This document shows, one piece after another, positions 17,186-24,537 of a stretch of 64,000 nt of DNA (within the stretch, counting starts at the first letter, position 1; each line of letters starts with the position of its first letter). The notes under the pieces were generated by a model. The model had not been told where the DNA came from and ran no database searches. It saw only the letters and a program-made list of their open reading frames with translations. The position numbers and the translations under genes are program-made. The stretch covers positions 1,116,001 to 1,180,000 of the forward strand of contig CAWICZ010000014.1 in NCBI GenBank assembly GCA_963834825.1. The letters are read 5' to 3'. The stretch comes from JACDAN01 sp963834825. GTDB taxonomy: Bacteria; Actinomycetota; Thermoleophilia; Gaiellales; Gaiellaceae.

Positions 17186-18044
17186 CGAGCACCTCCTTCG
17201 CCAGTTCCCGGTAGGCCGATGCGGCGTTCCCGGACGGGTCGTACTTCAGCACCGAGCTCCCCCGGACCGGGGCCTCGGCGTAGCGAACCGTCTTCTTGAT
17301 CCGGGTCTTGAAGACGAGGTCACCGAAGTTCTCCTGAAGGATCTCGATCGCTTCACGCGAGTGCAGGGTCCGGCTGTCGAACATCGTCGGAAGGATTCCC
17401 TGGATCCCGACATTCGGGTTCAGGTTCTCCCGGATCATCGACAGCGTGTTCTCCAGCTGGACGAGGCCCCGAAGTGACAGGTACTCGCACTGAACGGGGA
17501 CGATCACCTCGTCAGCGGCGACCAGCGCGTTGATGGTCAGGAGCCCCAATGAGGGCGGCGTGTCGACGAGGACGAAGTCGTACCGGTCCTTGATCGGGGC
17601 CAGCGCCTTCTCGAGCGCACGCTCGCGCCCGATCATGCTCGACAGCGCGAGCTCGGCGCCGGCGAGGTCGATCGACGACACGGCCAGGTCGACCTCCGTC
17701 TTCTGGATCACCTGGTCGATTGGCAGCCGGTGGACGAGCACGTCGAACATCGATCGCGTGATCTGATCGGGATTGAGCCCCTGGCTCATCGTCAGGTTGC
17801 CCTGTGGGTCCATGTCCACGATCAGAACGCGGTGCCCCTCCTCAGACAGCGCGACGGCGAGGTTCAGCGTCGACGTCGTCTTCGCGACGCCGCCCTTTTG
17901 GTTCGCGAATGCGATCACGCGGGCTTCGCGTCGCGGTTCAGGCTCGAGCGGAGGCGGGCGTTCCTCGCGCGTGGGCGCCGGCTCCTGGACGGGCGGTTCC
18001 GCTTCGGGTTCCTGGGGGCGCGTGAAGAGGCCGGCGAGCCGCAT
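17157..18044 (-). CDS. parA: ParA/Soj-family partition ATPase
   Basis: Deviant Walker-type ATPase that binds DNA as an ATP dimer and moves partition or positioning cargo. Residues ~43-295 are the ParA fold: deviant Walker A NQKGGVAKTTS (50-57 region), IVDMDPQGNLT, and FVLVDTPPSLGLLT. The first ~40 residues are Pro/Glu-rich, like the extension on the downstream FtsZ. The start ATG 18044 has GAAGGAG nine bases upstream; a GTG at 18089 is possible but has no such site. There is no parB or parS-like site nearby. Pairing with ftsZ suggests a role in placing the division ring (MinD/PomZ-like idea), which is inference only. Confidence 0.92.
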   Translation of the reverse strand: MRLAGLFTRPQEPEAEPPVQEPAPTREERPPPLEPEPRREARVIAFANQKGGVAKTTSTLNLAVALSEEGHRVLIVDMDPQGNLTMSQGLNPDQITRSMFDVLVHRLPIDQVIQKTEVDLAVSSIDLAGAELALSSMIGRERALEKALAPIKDRYDFVLVDTPPSLGLLTINALVAADEVIVPVQCEYLSLRGLVQLENTLSMIRENLNPNVGIQGILPTMFDSRTLHSREAIEILQENFGDLVFKTRIKKTVRYAEAPVRGSSVLKYDPSGNAASAYRELAKEVLDGAKARKYA

Positions 18045-18143
18045 TACCCGCCGCTCCTTCGCCCTGGGGCCGGACTGTCCTTCACGCACTCAGTGTGCCG
18101 GAAAAGCCGGATTGCACACAGGCCGAGAATGGGTTGTCGCGGG

Positions 18144-18371
18144 TCAATGGGCGACGAGCACCACCTCTTTCGGGTCGTCGACCATGAGAGCCGCCCGGCA
18201 GCGCTCGACCGCCGCCTCCGCCTCGCCGCGCTCGGGCTCGGCGCGGACCCAGATCTCGGCCTCGCGGACCAGCTCCCTCAGCTCGTCGAGCAACTCCGAC
18301 GGTGGCGCCTCGTCCCGCTCCAGGTCTGAGATTCGGGCCAGCCGTTCGAGAACTCGACGTGCTTCATCCAT
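18144..18371 (-). CDS. Small hypothetical protein, 75 aa
   Basis: Not recognised. It encodes 75 residues, strongly charged (Glu/Arg-rich) and predicted helical, beginning MDEARRVLERLARISDLERD; no membrane segment or cysteine motif. Support that it is real: an ATG start preceded at exactly 7 nt by a TACCGT box, matching the leaderless starts elsewhere in the window, and a codon pattern consistent with neighbours. It lies 99 bp upstream of parA on the same strand. Its function is unknown. Confidence 0.6.
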   Translation of the reverse strand: MDEARRVLERLARISDLERDEAPPSELLDELRELVREAEIWVRAEPERGEAEAAVERCRAALMVDDPKEVVLVAH

Positions 18372-18378
18372 GGCGCCG

Positions 18379-18384
18379 ACGGTA
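18379..18384 (-). promoter_or_regulatory. TACCGT -10 box of the 75-aa gene
   Basis: TACCGT ends 7 nt before ATG 18371. The match to TANNNT at the leaderless distance is the main evidence; no -35 is evident. Confidence 0.4.
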
Positions 18385-18421
18385 GCGGCGTCGGTGTCAC
18401 GTGTCTGTGCCGGAACTGAGG

Positions 18422-19681
18422 CTAGTTCGAGCCGATCGCAGCAACGGGCTCGAGCCGGGATGACGGTTTCGGCCTGAGCCCGAGCAGCGATTCGTCCAGC
18501 GCACGAATCAGCTGGACGCGGTCACCACCAGCGTCGTCGAGCACCTCGACGAGCGTCCGCCGGACGAGCTCAGCGGTCGCGCCCGCCGCGTCCCCCACGG
18601 CCAGAAGCCGGAGCCGCTCGAGCAGCTCTGCTCGCTCGCGAGGGGTCTCCCCGAGCAGTGCTGCGGCCCGCAAAGACGCGGCGAACAGACCATCGCCCCC
18701 GCCGAGGGACGCGGTCAGCGCGCCGCGCAGCTGCTCGGATGCGAACGGATCGGACTGGAACAGCGAGAGCTCCCATCGGTCGAGCGCCTCGCCGAGCTCG
18801 CGATCGTCATCGGCGATGGCCAGACGCTCCCGCAACCGCTGTGCGCGACCCGCGGTCACTGGGTCGATTCGAACCGGCTCGCCGGGCGGTACTGTTGCCG
18901 CGATCGGCAGCACCGGCCGAATCCCATAGGGGCGCCAGTTCAACCGCTCGAAAAGCACGGGCCCCACCGCGATCGGCCCAGCGCTCGCCAGTCGAAGGGC
19001 CGTCACGGCGTCGGCGAGCTCGCCGGGAGCGTCCGGAGGCGACGCCTCACCCGCCGGAAGCGCTTGCTCGAGCTCCAGCACACACAGGCGATCGGGCTCC
19101 TGCTCGAAGCCTTCGGGCAGTAAGGCCCGTGCCTGAGGCCAATGGACGGCAAGCTCTCCGGTCGCAACGTGGCGAATCCGCAGCCCGTCCCCGAGCTCGA
19201 AGGTCCCTCCCGTCGAGAGACCGACGACCGGCGCAACGGCACCGTACGAGTGCTCGGCACCGAAGAGGGACGCTTCGAGCCGCCCGTACGCGCGCTCGAA
19301 GGCCTCGTCACGCCAGTCGAACCCGCCGCACGCTTCGGCCGTCTCCTCGACGAGCGGCAGCAGGACCGTTCGCAGCATCGCGTCCCGGGAGCTCGGGCGT
19401 CCGCCAGCGTGGGCCCGGGCGTAGATCGCAGCGGCCGGCTCGCGCTCGAGCTCGGCGAGCGCAACTTGCGCATCGGCCAGAGCGGCCAGGCGGCCCGCAC
19501 GCGCCTCGAGGAACTCCCGGACGAGCGGCCGGTACTCGTAGAGGGTGGGCCGTCCCGACGCGTGGTGCTCCTCGAACGCGAACGGCAACTCGCCTCCGTC
19601 GTCCAGCTCGCGGTAGGCCGACGCGAACACGGCCAGGCAGAACGCGCGCAGCGCCTCGTGCAAGTGGGACGATCGGATCAC
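18422..19681 (-). CDS. Uncharacterised 419-aa protein
   Basis: I do not recognise this family. It is a soluble-looking, Ala/Leu/Glu/Arg-rich protein of 419 residues with no signal peptide, membrane helix, nucleotide loop or metal motif. The N-terminal ~130 residues look like a helical bundle (FCLAVFASAYRELDDGGELP and LYEYRPLVREFLEARAG). The middle is more mixed (VGLSTGGTFELGDGLRIRHV) and the C-terminus helical again. It starts at GTG eight bases after the nei-like stop, so it is probably the last gene of a pcm-capA-nei-unknown operon. Its function is unknown. Confidence 0.75.
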   Translation of the reverse strand: MIRSSHLHEALRAFCLAVFASAYRELDDGGELPFAFEEHHASGRPTLYEYRPLVREFLEARAGRLAALADAQVALAELEREPAAAIYARAHAGGRPSSRDAMLRTVLLPLVEETAEACGGFDWRDEAFERAYGRLEASLFGAEHSYGAVAPVVGLSTGGTFELGDGLRIRHVATGELAVHWPQARALLPEGFEQEPDRLCVLELEQALPAGEASPPDAPGELADAVTALRLASAGPIAVGPVLFERLNWRPYGIRPVLPIAATVPPGEPVRIDPVTAGRAQRLRERLAIADDDRELGEALDRWELSLFQSDPFASEQLRGALTASLGGGDGLFAASLRAAALLGETPRERAELLERLRLLAVGDAAGATAELVRRTLVEVLDDAGGDRVQLIRALDESLLGLRPKPSSRLEPVAAIGSN

Positions 19682-19689
19682 TCGTTCGC

Positions 19690-20463
19690 TTACGCGCCCG
19701 AGCGGTGCACTCCTCTCTGTGGTTCAGGCCCCGGCTGACAGTGTGGACACCAGTAGGCCGTGCGATTGGCGTCGCCCTGACCTCGAGATCGGATCGGCGT
19801 GCTGCACCTGGGACAAGGACGTCCTGCGGCCCGATAGATCGCCCGCTCCTCTCGTCCGGTCTCGACCGAGCGCCGCATCGCCGCCGCCGCCGCGGCGAGG
19901 ACGCGCGTGAGCTCTTCGTCGCTGACGGTGGCGAGCAGACGCCACGGCGAGACCCGTGCCCGCCAGAGCGACTCTGCCTTCCAGACGTTCCCGATCCCGG
20001 CGACGAGCCGCTGGTCGAGCAGCGCCTCGCCGACCTCCCGCCGCCCGTCCGCACGCCTGAACCCGGAGACCATGCGATCCAGGTCAGGGGGATCGGCGAG
20101 GATGTCGGGCCCGAGTCGCCTGATGCTGCGGGCATTGAGCTCGAGCACGGATCCGCCCCAGAGCACCGCCTCGCTCGCTCCGCCGCGCAGGACGAGCCAC
20201 GGCCGACCGCGGGTCGACGCTCCCCGCTCCCTGACCGTCCAGCGACCCCTCATCCGAAGATGGCTCCGCAAGACGAGACCGCCCTCGAAGTGGAGGACGA
20301 GGTTCTTCCCGACCGCTTCGACGCCCTCGAGTCGCCGGCCGTCGAGCTGCTCGGCCACACCTGTCGCAGCGGCGCGCGGGTGCGGCGCGTCGACGGTGAC
20401 GGTCTCGCCGACGAGGACCTGCAGCCGCTGAGCGGCACGATGGAGAGCATCACCCTCCGGCAT
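19690..20463 (-). CDS. nei: Fpg/Nei-family DNA glycosylase/AP lyase (Nei2-like)
   Basis: Base-excision repair enzyme that removes oxidised bases and nicks the abasic site. After Met removal the chain begins PEGDALHRAA, giving the catalytic Pro and Glu2. VGKNLVLHFEG holds the conserved lysine, and RSHLRMRGRW the following strand. The helix-two-turn-helix is around RLVAGIGNVWKAESLWRARV. The C-terminal zinc finger has four Cys in CPRCSTP and CPHC. PEGD and the finger pattern fit actinobacterial Nei2 better than MutM. The length of 257 aa is normal. The ATG lies six bases after a TAGGCT box that overlaps the capA stop codon. Confidence 0.9.
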   Translation of the reverse strand: MPEGDALHRAAQRLQVLVGETVTVDAPHPRAAATGVAEQLDGRRLEGVEAVGKNLVLHFEGGLVLRSHLRMRGRWTVRERGASTRGRPWLVLRGGASEAVLWGGSVLELNARSIRRLGPDILADPPDLDRMVSGFRRADGRREVGEALLDQRLVAGIGNVWKAESLWRARVSPWRLLATVSDEELTRVLAAAAAAMRRSVETGREERAIYRAAGRPCPRCSTPIRSRGQGDANRTAYWCPHCQPGPEPQRGVHRSGA

Positions 20464-20469
20464 CGGCTC

Positions 20470-20475
20470 AGCCTA
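20470..20475 (-). promoter_or_regulatory. TAGGCT -10 box of nei
   Basis: TAGGCT ends 6 nt before ATG 20463 and begins with the TAG stop codon of the upstream capA-like gene. This is an internal leaderless-type promoter inside an apparent operon. Confidence 0.5.
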
Positions 20476-21426
20476 TGTCCAGTCGATCACCACTCGTCCA
20501 TCGCGCTCGGCTGTCTCCGTGCCGAGCTCGGCGCAGAGGTCCCGAAAGCGGCGACGGATCCACGCCGCCTCGTCGCCCTCGGCGATGCGAGTGAAGCAGT
20601 GGTCGAGCTTCAGCGGGTTTGCCTCGAGCCGCCGAGGCACGCCGTGCTCGACCTCGACCACGAACAGGAACCCCAGATCGTTTCGCAGGCGCGAATCGAC
20701 GCGATAGTCGTCCAGGAAGTCGCCCAGGTCGTACAGCACTGATCGCTCGACACCCTGGACGACGTGGGCCGAGTGCCCCGCAACGAGCGTGGCTCCGGCC
20801 CGGCGAAGCTCAGCCGCAACCTCGCGCACACGGCGCAGCGGACGATCGCGCATATTCGGCCCCCAGTGCGGCGAGGCGACGACGACGTCCGCGTCCATAG
20901 CGCCGACCGCCTCGCGCGCCCAGTCCGGCAGGCCCGTGCGCAAGTCCGCCCACGCGATCCCGGGCCGATCCGGCGTCGCTGCGAAGTCCTGAGGATGGTC
21001 ACTGAAGGCAAAGACGCCGATGCGCTCTTCGCCGATTTCGAAGACGACAGGTGCGCGTGCGCGCTCGAGATCGTCCCCCGCGCCCACCCAGGCGATGTCC
21101 GCCGCGGCAAGGTGATCGAACGTGTCGAGCAGTGCCTCCTCGCCGAAGTCCAGAGCGTGGTTGTTGGCGAGGGTGACGCAGCGGACGCCCAGGAGGCTGA
21201 GGAGCTTCGTGGCCTGCGGCGGCGCGCGGAAGAAAAACGGCTTCCCCGCCGCGGGCCATCGCTGCCCACGCTCGGAGATGCAGCATTCGAGATTGAGGAC
21301 GAAGAGGTCGGCTTCGCGCGCGAGGTAGACGACCTCCGGCGCGACGAGGGAGGCGGGATCGCGCTCAGCGAGAGCCTGGGCGACGCCTCGGCCGAGCATC
21401 GTGTCGCCGGCGAGGGCGAGCTTCAC
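20473..21426 (-). CDS. CapA-family metallophosphatase-like protein
   Basis: A 317-residue protein of the CapA/PgsA (bacterial capsule synthesis, PF09587-type) family with a calcineurin-like fold. Motifs: LALAGDTMLGRG at the N-terminus, LNLECCIS, LANNHALDFGE, the GHSAH histidines and YDLGDFLDDY near the end. In Bacillus such proteins take part in poly-gamma-glutamate synthesis. Here there is no N-terminal membrane anchor and no pgsB/C, so that role is not supported. The start is GTG 21426, which overlaps the pcm stop as GTGA; the frame is open upstream but lacks the family pattern. Confidence 0.86.
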   Translation of the reverse strand: MKLALAGDTMLGRGVAQALAERDPASLVAPEVVYLAREADLFVLNLECCISERGQRWPAAGKPFFFRAPPQATKLLSLLGVRCVTLANNHALDFGEEALLDTFDHLAAADIAWVGAGDDLERARAPVVFEIGEERIGVFAFSDHPQDFAATPDRPGIAWADLRTGLPDWAREAVGAMDADVVVASPHWGPNMRDRPLRRVREVAAELRRAGATLVAGHSAHVVQGVERSVLYDLGDFLDDYRVDSRLRNDLGFLFVVEVEHGVPRRLEANPLKLDHCFTRIAEGDEAAWIRRRFRDLCAELGTETAERDGRVVIDWT

Positions 21427-22064
21427 GCCGGGAACGCCCAGCGGCCGATGAGACGGACGAAGTGCGCGCCGACGATCGTCCGACGCGCGACGAGTCCCTC
21501 GGGCCGCCGTTCGAAGAGCACGACGTTCTCTCGGCCGCCGGGGCCAATCGGCTGCACCAGCCGGCCGCCGAGGGTCAGCTGGGCGGCAAGCGGCTCCGGT
21601 ACTTCGGTGAAGGCCGCCGAGACGAGGATCGCGTCGTACGGCGCGTGCGCGGCGAGCCCCTCGCTGCCGTCGCCGACGACGACCGTCGCGTTCCCGCTGC
21701 CCCGACGTGCGAGATTCTCCCGCGCCGCGTCGGCAAGGTCGCCCCACCGCTCGATGCTCCAGACCTCGTGCGCGAGTTGCGCGAGCAGGGCGGTCTGCCA
21801 GCCGAAGCCGGTGCCGACTTCGAGCACGCGCTCGACACCGGTCAGCGCCAGCGCCTCGACCATCTTCGCGACGAGCGACGGCTGTGTGGTCACCTGGCCG
21901 TGCGGAATCGGTAGCGGGGCGTCGAGATCCGCGCGATCGGCGAGACTCGGCGGGACGAACTCGCTTCGTGGCACCAGGCGTACTGCCTCGAGAAGCTGCG
22001 GCTCGGCGACTCCCGCGAGCCGCAGGGCGGCGAGAAGCTCGATGTTGTCCGTGCCGGCCGGCAC
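21423..22064 (-). CDS. pcm: Protein-L-isoaspartate O-methyltransferase family protein
   Basis: SAM-dependent enzyme that methylates L-isoaspartyl residues to start repair of aged proteins. The 213-residue chain shows RSEFVPPSLADRADLDAPLPI then the family motif GQVTTQPSLVAKMVEAL, the SAM loop VLEVGTGFGWQTALLA, and GDGSEGLAAHAPYDAILVSAA with LGGRLVQPIGPGG. The start is taken as GTG 22064; the frame is open upstream, but this would run into the divergent endonuclease V gene 18 bp away. It is the first gene of the pcm-capA-nei cluster. No Shine-Dalgarno sequence is clear. Confidence 0.88.
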   Translation of the reverse strand: MPAGTDNIELLAALRLAGVAEPQLLEAVRLVPRSEFVPPSLADRADLDAPLPIPHGQVTTQPSLVAKMVEALALTGVERVLEVGTGFGWQTALLAQLAHEVWSIERWGDLADAARENLARRGSGNATVVVGDGSEGLAAHAPYDAILVSAAFTEVPEPLAAQLTLGGRLVQPIGPGGRENVVLFERRPEGLVARRTIVGAHFVRLIGRWAFPA

Positions 22065-22069
22065 AGCAC

Positions 22070-22075
22070 TATCCT
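22070..22075 (+). promoter_or_regulatory. TATCCT -10 box of the endonuclease V-like gene
   Basis: TATCCT ends 7 nt before GTG 22083, within the 18-bp gap between the divergent pcm and nfi starts. Leaderless arrangement; any -35 would lie inside pcm. Confidence 0.5.
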
Positions 22076-22082
22076 GCCGGGC

Positions 22083-22745
22083 GTGACGACGTGGCCGGCG
22101 TCGGCCGACGAGCTCGTCGATGCGCAGCTGACGCTCGCCCTCGCCAACCCGCCGCCTTGGCACTTCGACGACGACGCGGTAATCGGCGGCTGCTTCGTCT
22201 GCTCCTCACGGGCGAAGCGCGGTCACGGCGCCGCCGGCGACCCGCTCTGGGCGGCCGCGGCCGCGCGCGGAGAGACCGCCGTGATCCTGGCGGAAGCCGG
22301 AGCGCCGTACCAGCCGGGGCTGCTCGCCCTGCGCGAAGGGCCGGCGCTCGTCGCAGCCGTCCGTGCGCTCGAGCAGCCGCCGGACGTGCTGCTCGTCGAC
22401 GCGACGGGCCTCGATCATCCGCGGCGCGCCGGTCTCGCCCTCCACCTCGGAGCGGTGCTCGACCTGCCGACCGTCGGCGTCACTCACCGCCCGCTTCTCG
22501 CGGACGGGCACTGGCCTGAGGACGCGCACGGCGCGCGCTCGCCGCTCGTCCTGGACGCAGCGGTGGTCGGCTTCTGGCTGCGCACGCGGCCCGGAACCCG
22601 TCCGCTGGCCGTCCACGCGGCCTGGCGGACCGCGCCCGAGACCGCCGTCGAAGTCGTCGCCGGCGCGCTCGCAGGTCACCGCGCACCCGAGCCGCTCCGC
22701 CGTGCACGGCGAGCAGCGCGCGAGGCCCGTTCTGCCGCTGTTTGA
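22083..22745 (+). CDS. nfi: Endonuclease V-like protein with an altered active site
   Basis: A 220-residue protein of the endonuclease V (deoxyinosine 3'-endonuclease) fold. YQPGLLALRE, PPDVLLVDATGLDHPRRAGLA and VLDLPTVGVTHRPLL align well with the family, keeping Glu85 and Asp106 as metal ligands. The first ligand, the Asp in the usual GxDV strand, appears as Phe38 in IGGCFVCSS, and the surrounding segment is unusual (FVCSSRAKRGHG). It may be a divergent or inactive paralogue, or use another residue. It has a leaderless-type GTG start. It is followed 24 bp later by the ybaK-like gene. Confidence 0.82.
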   Translation: MTTWPASADELVDAQLTLALANPPPWHFDDDAVIGGCFVCSSRAKRGHGAAGDPLWAAAAARGETAVILAEAGAPYQPGLLALREGPALVAAVRALEQPPDVLLVDATGLDHPRRAGLALHLGAVLDLPTVGVTHRPLLADGHWPEDAHGARSPLVLDAAVVGFWLRTRPGTRPLAVHAAWRTAPETAVEVVAGALAGHRAPEPLRRARRAAREARSAAV

Positions 22746-22769
22746 GATCATTCCGGTGAGGAGGCGAAC

Positions 22770-23234
22770 ATGGCCCAGAAGGATGTGACGGTCATCCTCG
22801 ATGAGGCGGGTGTCGAGTACGAGCTGCTGCCCCACCCGCGCACCGAGACGGCGACCGCGGAGGCCGAGGCTCTCGGGGTTGAGCAGGCGGACGTCGCGAA
22901 GACGCTCGTCATCTCGACTCCGGGCGGGTACGTGCGGGCGGTCCTCGCCGCTTCGGAGCGCATCGACATGCACAAGCTGCGCGAGCATCTGGAGGGCGGG
23001 AAGCGCATCCATCTCGCCACCGAGGACGACCTCGGACGCGACTATCCGGACTTCGAGCTCGGCGCGGTCCCCCCGTTCGGCGGCAGCCGCGACCGGGTGC
23101 TCGTCGACTCGCGTCTGGCTGACCGCGAGAACGTCGTGCTGGAGGCAGGTTCGCATGAGCAGTCGGTACGCATCCGGACCGCGGATCTCCTGGCACTGAC
23201 CAGGGCGGAGGTCCTGGACCTCGCCCAGGACTGA
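22770..23234 (+). CDS. ybaK: YbaK/EbsC-type aminoacyl-tRNA deacylase
   Basis: A 154-residue editing-domain protein that hydrolyses mischarged aminoacyl-tRNAs in trans (YbaK/ProX superfamily). The family lysine is in VAKTLVI, followed by GYVRAVLAASERIDMHKLRE, and GAVPPFGG forms the GxxxPFG substrate loop. A fine Shine-Dalgarno sequence GAGGAGG precedes the ATG, unlike the leaderless genes around it. Which tRNA it clears (Cys-tRNAPro, Ala-tRNAPro or other) cannot be decided. It sits between nfi and the ACT-domain gene on the same strand. Confidence 0.88.
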   Translation: MAQKDVTVILDEAGVEYELLPHPRTETATAEAEALGVEQADVAKTLVISTPGGYVRAVLAASERIDMHKLREHLEGGKRIHLATEDDLGRDYPDFELGAVPPFGGSRDRVLVDSRLADRENVVLEAGSHEQSVRIRTADLLALTRAEVLDLAQD

Positions 23235-23252
23235 TCGAGGAAGGAGGACAAG

Positions 23253-23621
23253 ATGGCCAAGGACCTGACGATCGCACTCGAGGATCGGCCGGGCATCCTC
23301 GCGGAGCTCGGCGAAGCGCTCGGCGGCGCGGGCATCAACATCGAGGGGTTCTGCGGCTACCGGAGTGAGGGAACCGGGATCGTGCATCTGCTCGTCGACG
23401 ACGCAACAGCGGCCCGTGGTGCGCTCGAGGGCGCAGGCTTCGCGGTACAGAACGAGCGCGACGTGATCGTGGTCGACGTCGAGGACCGGCCCGGTGCGCT
23501 GGCGGTGGTTGCCCGTCGGATCGCCAACGCCGACGTCAGCCTCGACCTGACATATCTCGGAACCAACACGCGGATCGTGGTCGGCGCCGAGGATCTCGAG
23601 AAGCTCCGCGCGGCGATGTGA
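23253..23621 (+). CDS. Tandem ACT-domain protein
   Basis: A 122-residue protein made of two ACT folds: residues ~5-68 (IALEDRPGILAELGEALGGA) and ~70-122 (VDVEDRPGALAVVARRIANA). Both have the DRPG(I/A)L ligand-loop pattern. ACT modules bind amino acids and control enzymes; as a free-standing pair it is probably a regulatory subunit or sensor, with unknown ligand. A strong GGAGGA ribosome site lies 5-8 nt before the ATG. It is coupled to the next gene through an ATGTGA overlap. Confidence 0.85.
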   Translation: MAKDLTIALEDRPGILAELGEALGGAGINIEGFCGYRSEGTGIVHLLVDDATAARGALEGAGFAVQNERDVIVVDVEDRPGALAVVARRIANADVSLDLTYLGTNTRIVVGAEDLEKLRAAM

Positions 23622-24052
23622 GACGTCTGCACCCGGCGGCGGCGGGCGCAGTCGCGGCGACAGTCTGGGGACTGCTCGAGCCGATCGACCGCCGGCTCGC
23701 CGGCTGCGACTACTCGGACATCGCGTTCCTCGGCAAGGGCTTGACCCGCGGCCCCGGCTGGCGCGTCGCCGGCTTCGCGGTTCACGCAGTGAACGGCGCC
23801 ATCTTCGGGCTCGTCTACGACGCCGTCCGCCGCCGCGTCCCCGGCGACGACACACGCCTCGCGGTCGGGATGGCGCTCGTCGAGCACGTCACCGTCTATC
23901 CGCCGCTCGGCTATCTCGCCGACCGCTACCACCCTGCGCGGGGCGAGGAGGGCGTGCCGCCGCTCTTCCGGAACGCGCGTGCCTTCGGGCAGGCGACGGT
24001 GCGCCACGCGCTGTTCGGCGTGCTCCTCGGCCGACTTTCACGTCCCTCCTAG
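23618..24052 (+). CDS. Small membrane-associated hypothetical protein
   Basis: 144 residues, not recognised. There are three moderately hydrophobic stretches (AAAGAVAATVWGLLEP, AGFAVHAVNGAIFGLVYDAV and VRHALFGVLLGRL), so it may be a small membrane protein. The GTG start overlaps the stop of the ACT gene (GTGA), so the pair is probably translationally coupled. Its TAG stop lies within a CTAG shared with the convergent gene on the other strand. Its function is unknown. Confidence 0.68.
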   Translation: MRRLHPAAAGAVAATVWGLLEPIDRRLAGCDYSDIAFLGKGLTRGPGWRVAGFAVHAVNGAIFGLVYDAVRRRVPGDDTRLAVGMALVEHVTVYPPLGYLADRYHPARGEEGVPPLFRNARAFGQATVRHALFGVLLGRLSRPS

Positions 24053-24537
24053 GTGCAGGGAAAGTCGGCCCAGCCGTAGCCGATCTCGCACGTGTTGGTG
24101 TACTCGACGAACGGGGAGGTGAAGAGCATGAAGCCGAGGAGTGAGCCGCCGGCCACAACCGCTCCTCGCCCTCTGGCCAGCGCATAGCCTCCTCCGGCGC
24201 TCACTGCGAGCGCGACGGCGTAGAGCGCAACGAACCCGAGACGCGCGCGGAACTGCCAGTCGTCAAACGCCTCACCCTGTCGCTCTGCATCCGAGCCCGC
24301 CGGCGACCGGCGGTAGTAGAGCGCAGCAGCCTGGTACAGCGTCAGCGAGACAACGAACAGTTGGAGGGCAAACGCGCTCCAGAGCAGCGCGCGGACGATC
24401 CCGGGCCCGACGTTTCCCGCCGACGCCGAAACCATGAGGAGTACCGAGTACACGGCAGCCGCGACGATGCCGATGAGCAGCAGTTCGCCCTGCTGCTGAT
24501 CGTTGAAGTCGGTCCAGAAGCTGACCGCCAGGGTCAC
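24049..24537 (-). CDS. Four-helix membrane protein, unknown function
   Basis: A 162-residue protein with four clear membrane helices: LLLIGIVAAAVYSVLLMV, ALLWSAFALQLFVVSLTLY, FVALYAVALAVSAGGGYAL and AVVAGGSLLGFMLFTSPF. The C-terminus EYTNTCEIGYGWADFPCT carries two cysteines. The GTG start overlaps the lhr stop (GTGA), so it is the second gene of an lhr transcript. The frame stays open upstream but in the shadow of lhr. I do not recognise the family. The stop is shared in a CTAG with the facing gene. Confidence 0.75.
   Translation of the reverse strand: MTLAVSFWTDFNDQQQGELLLIGIVAAAVYSVLLMVSASAGNVGPGIVRALLWSAFALQLFVVSLTLYQAAALYYRRSPAGSDAERQGEAFDDWQFRARLGFVALYAVALAVSAGGGYALARGRGAVVAGGSLLGFMLFTSPFVEYTNTCEIGYGWADFPCT

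Noticed and set aside
18042..18089. GTG 18089 as the parA start
   Set aside because: It has no ribosome site or -10 box, while ATG 18044 has GAAGGAG at a fitting distance.
18658..20742. 694-codon plus-strand frame opposite the nei and unknown genes
   Set aside because: The product is extremely Arg/Ala/Pro-rich and low-complexity; the minus strand has a recognisable glycosylase with zinc finger.
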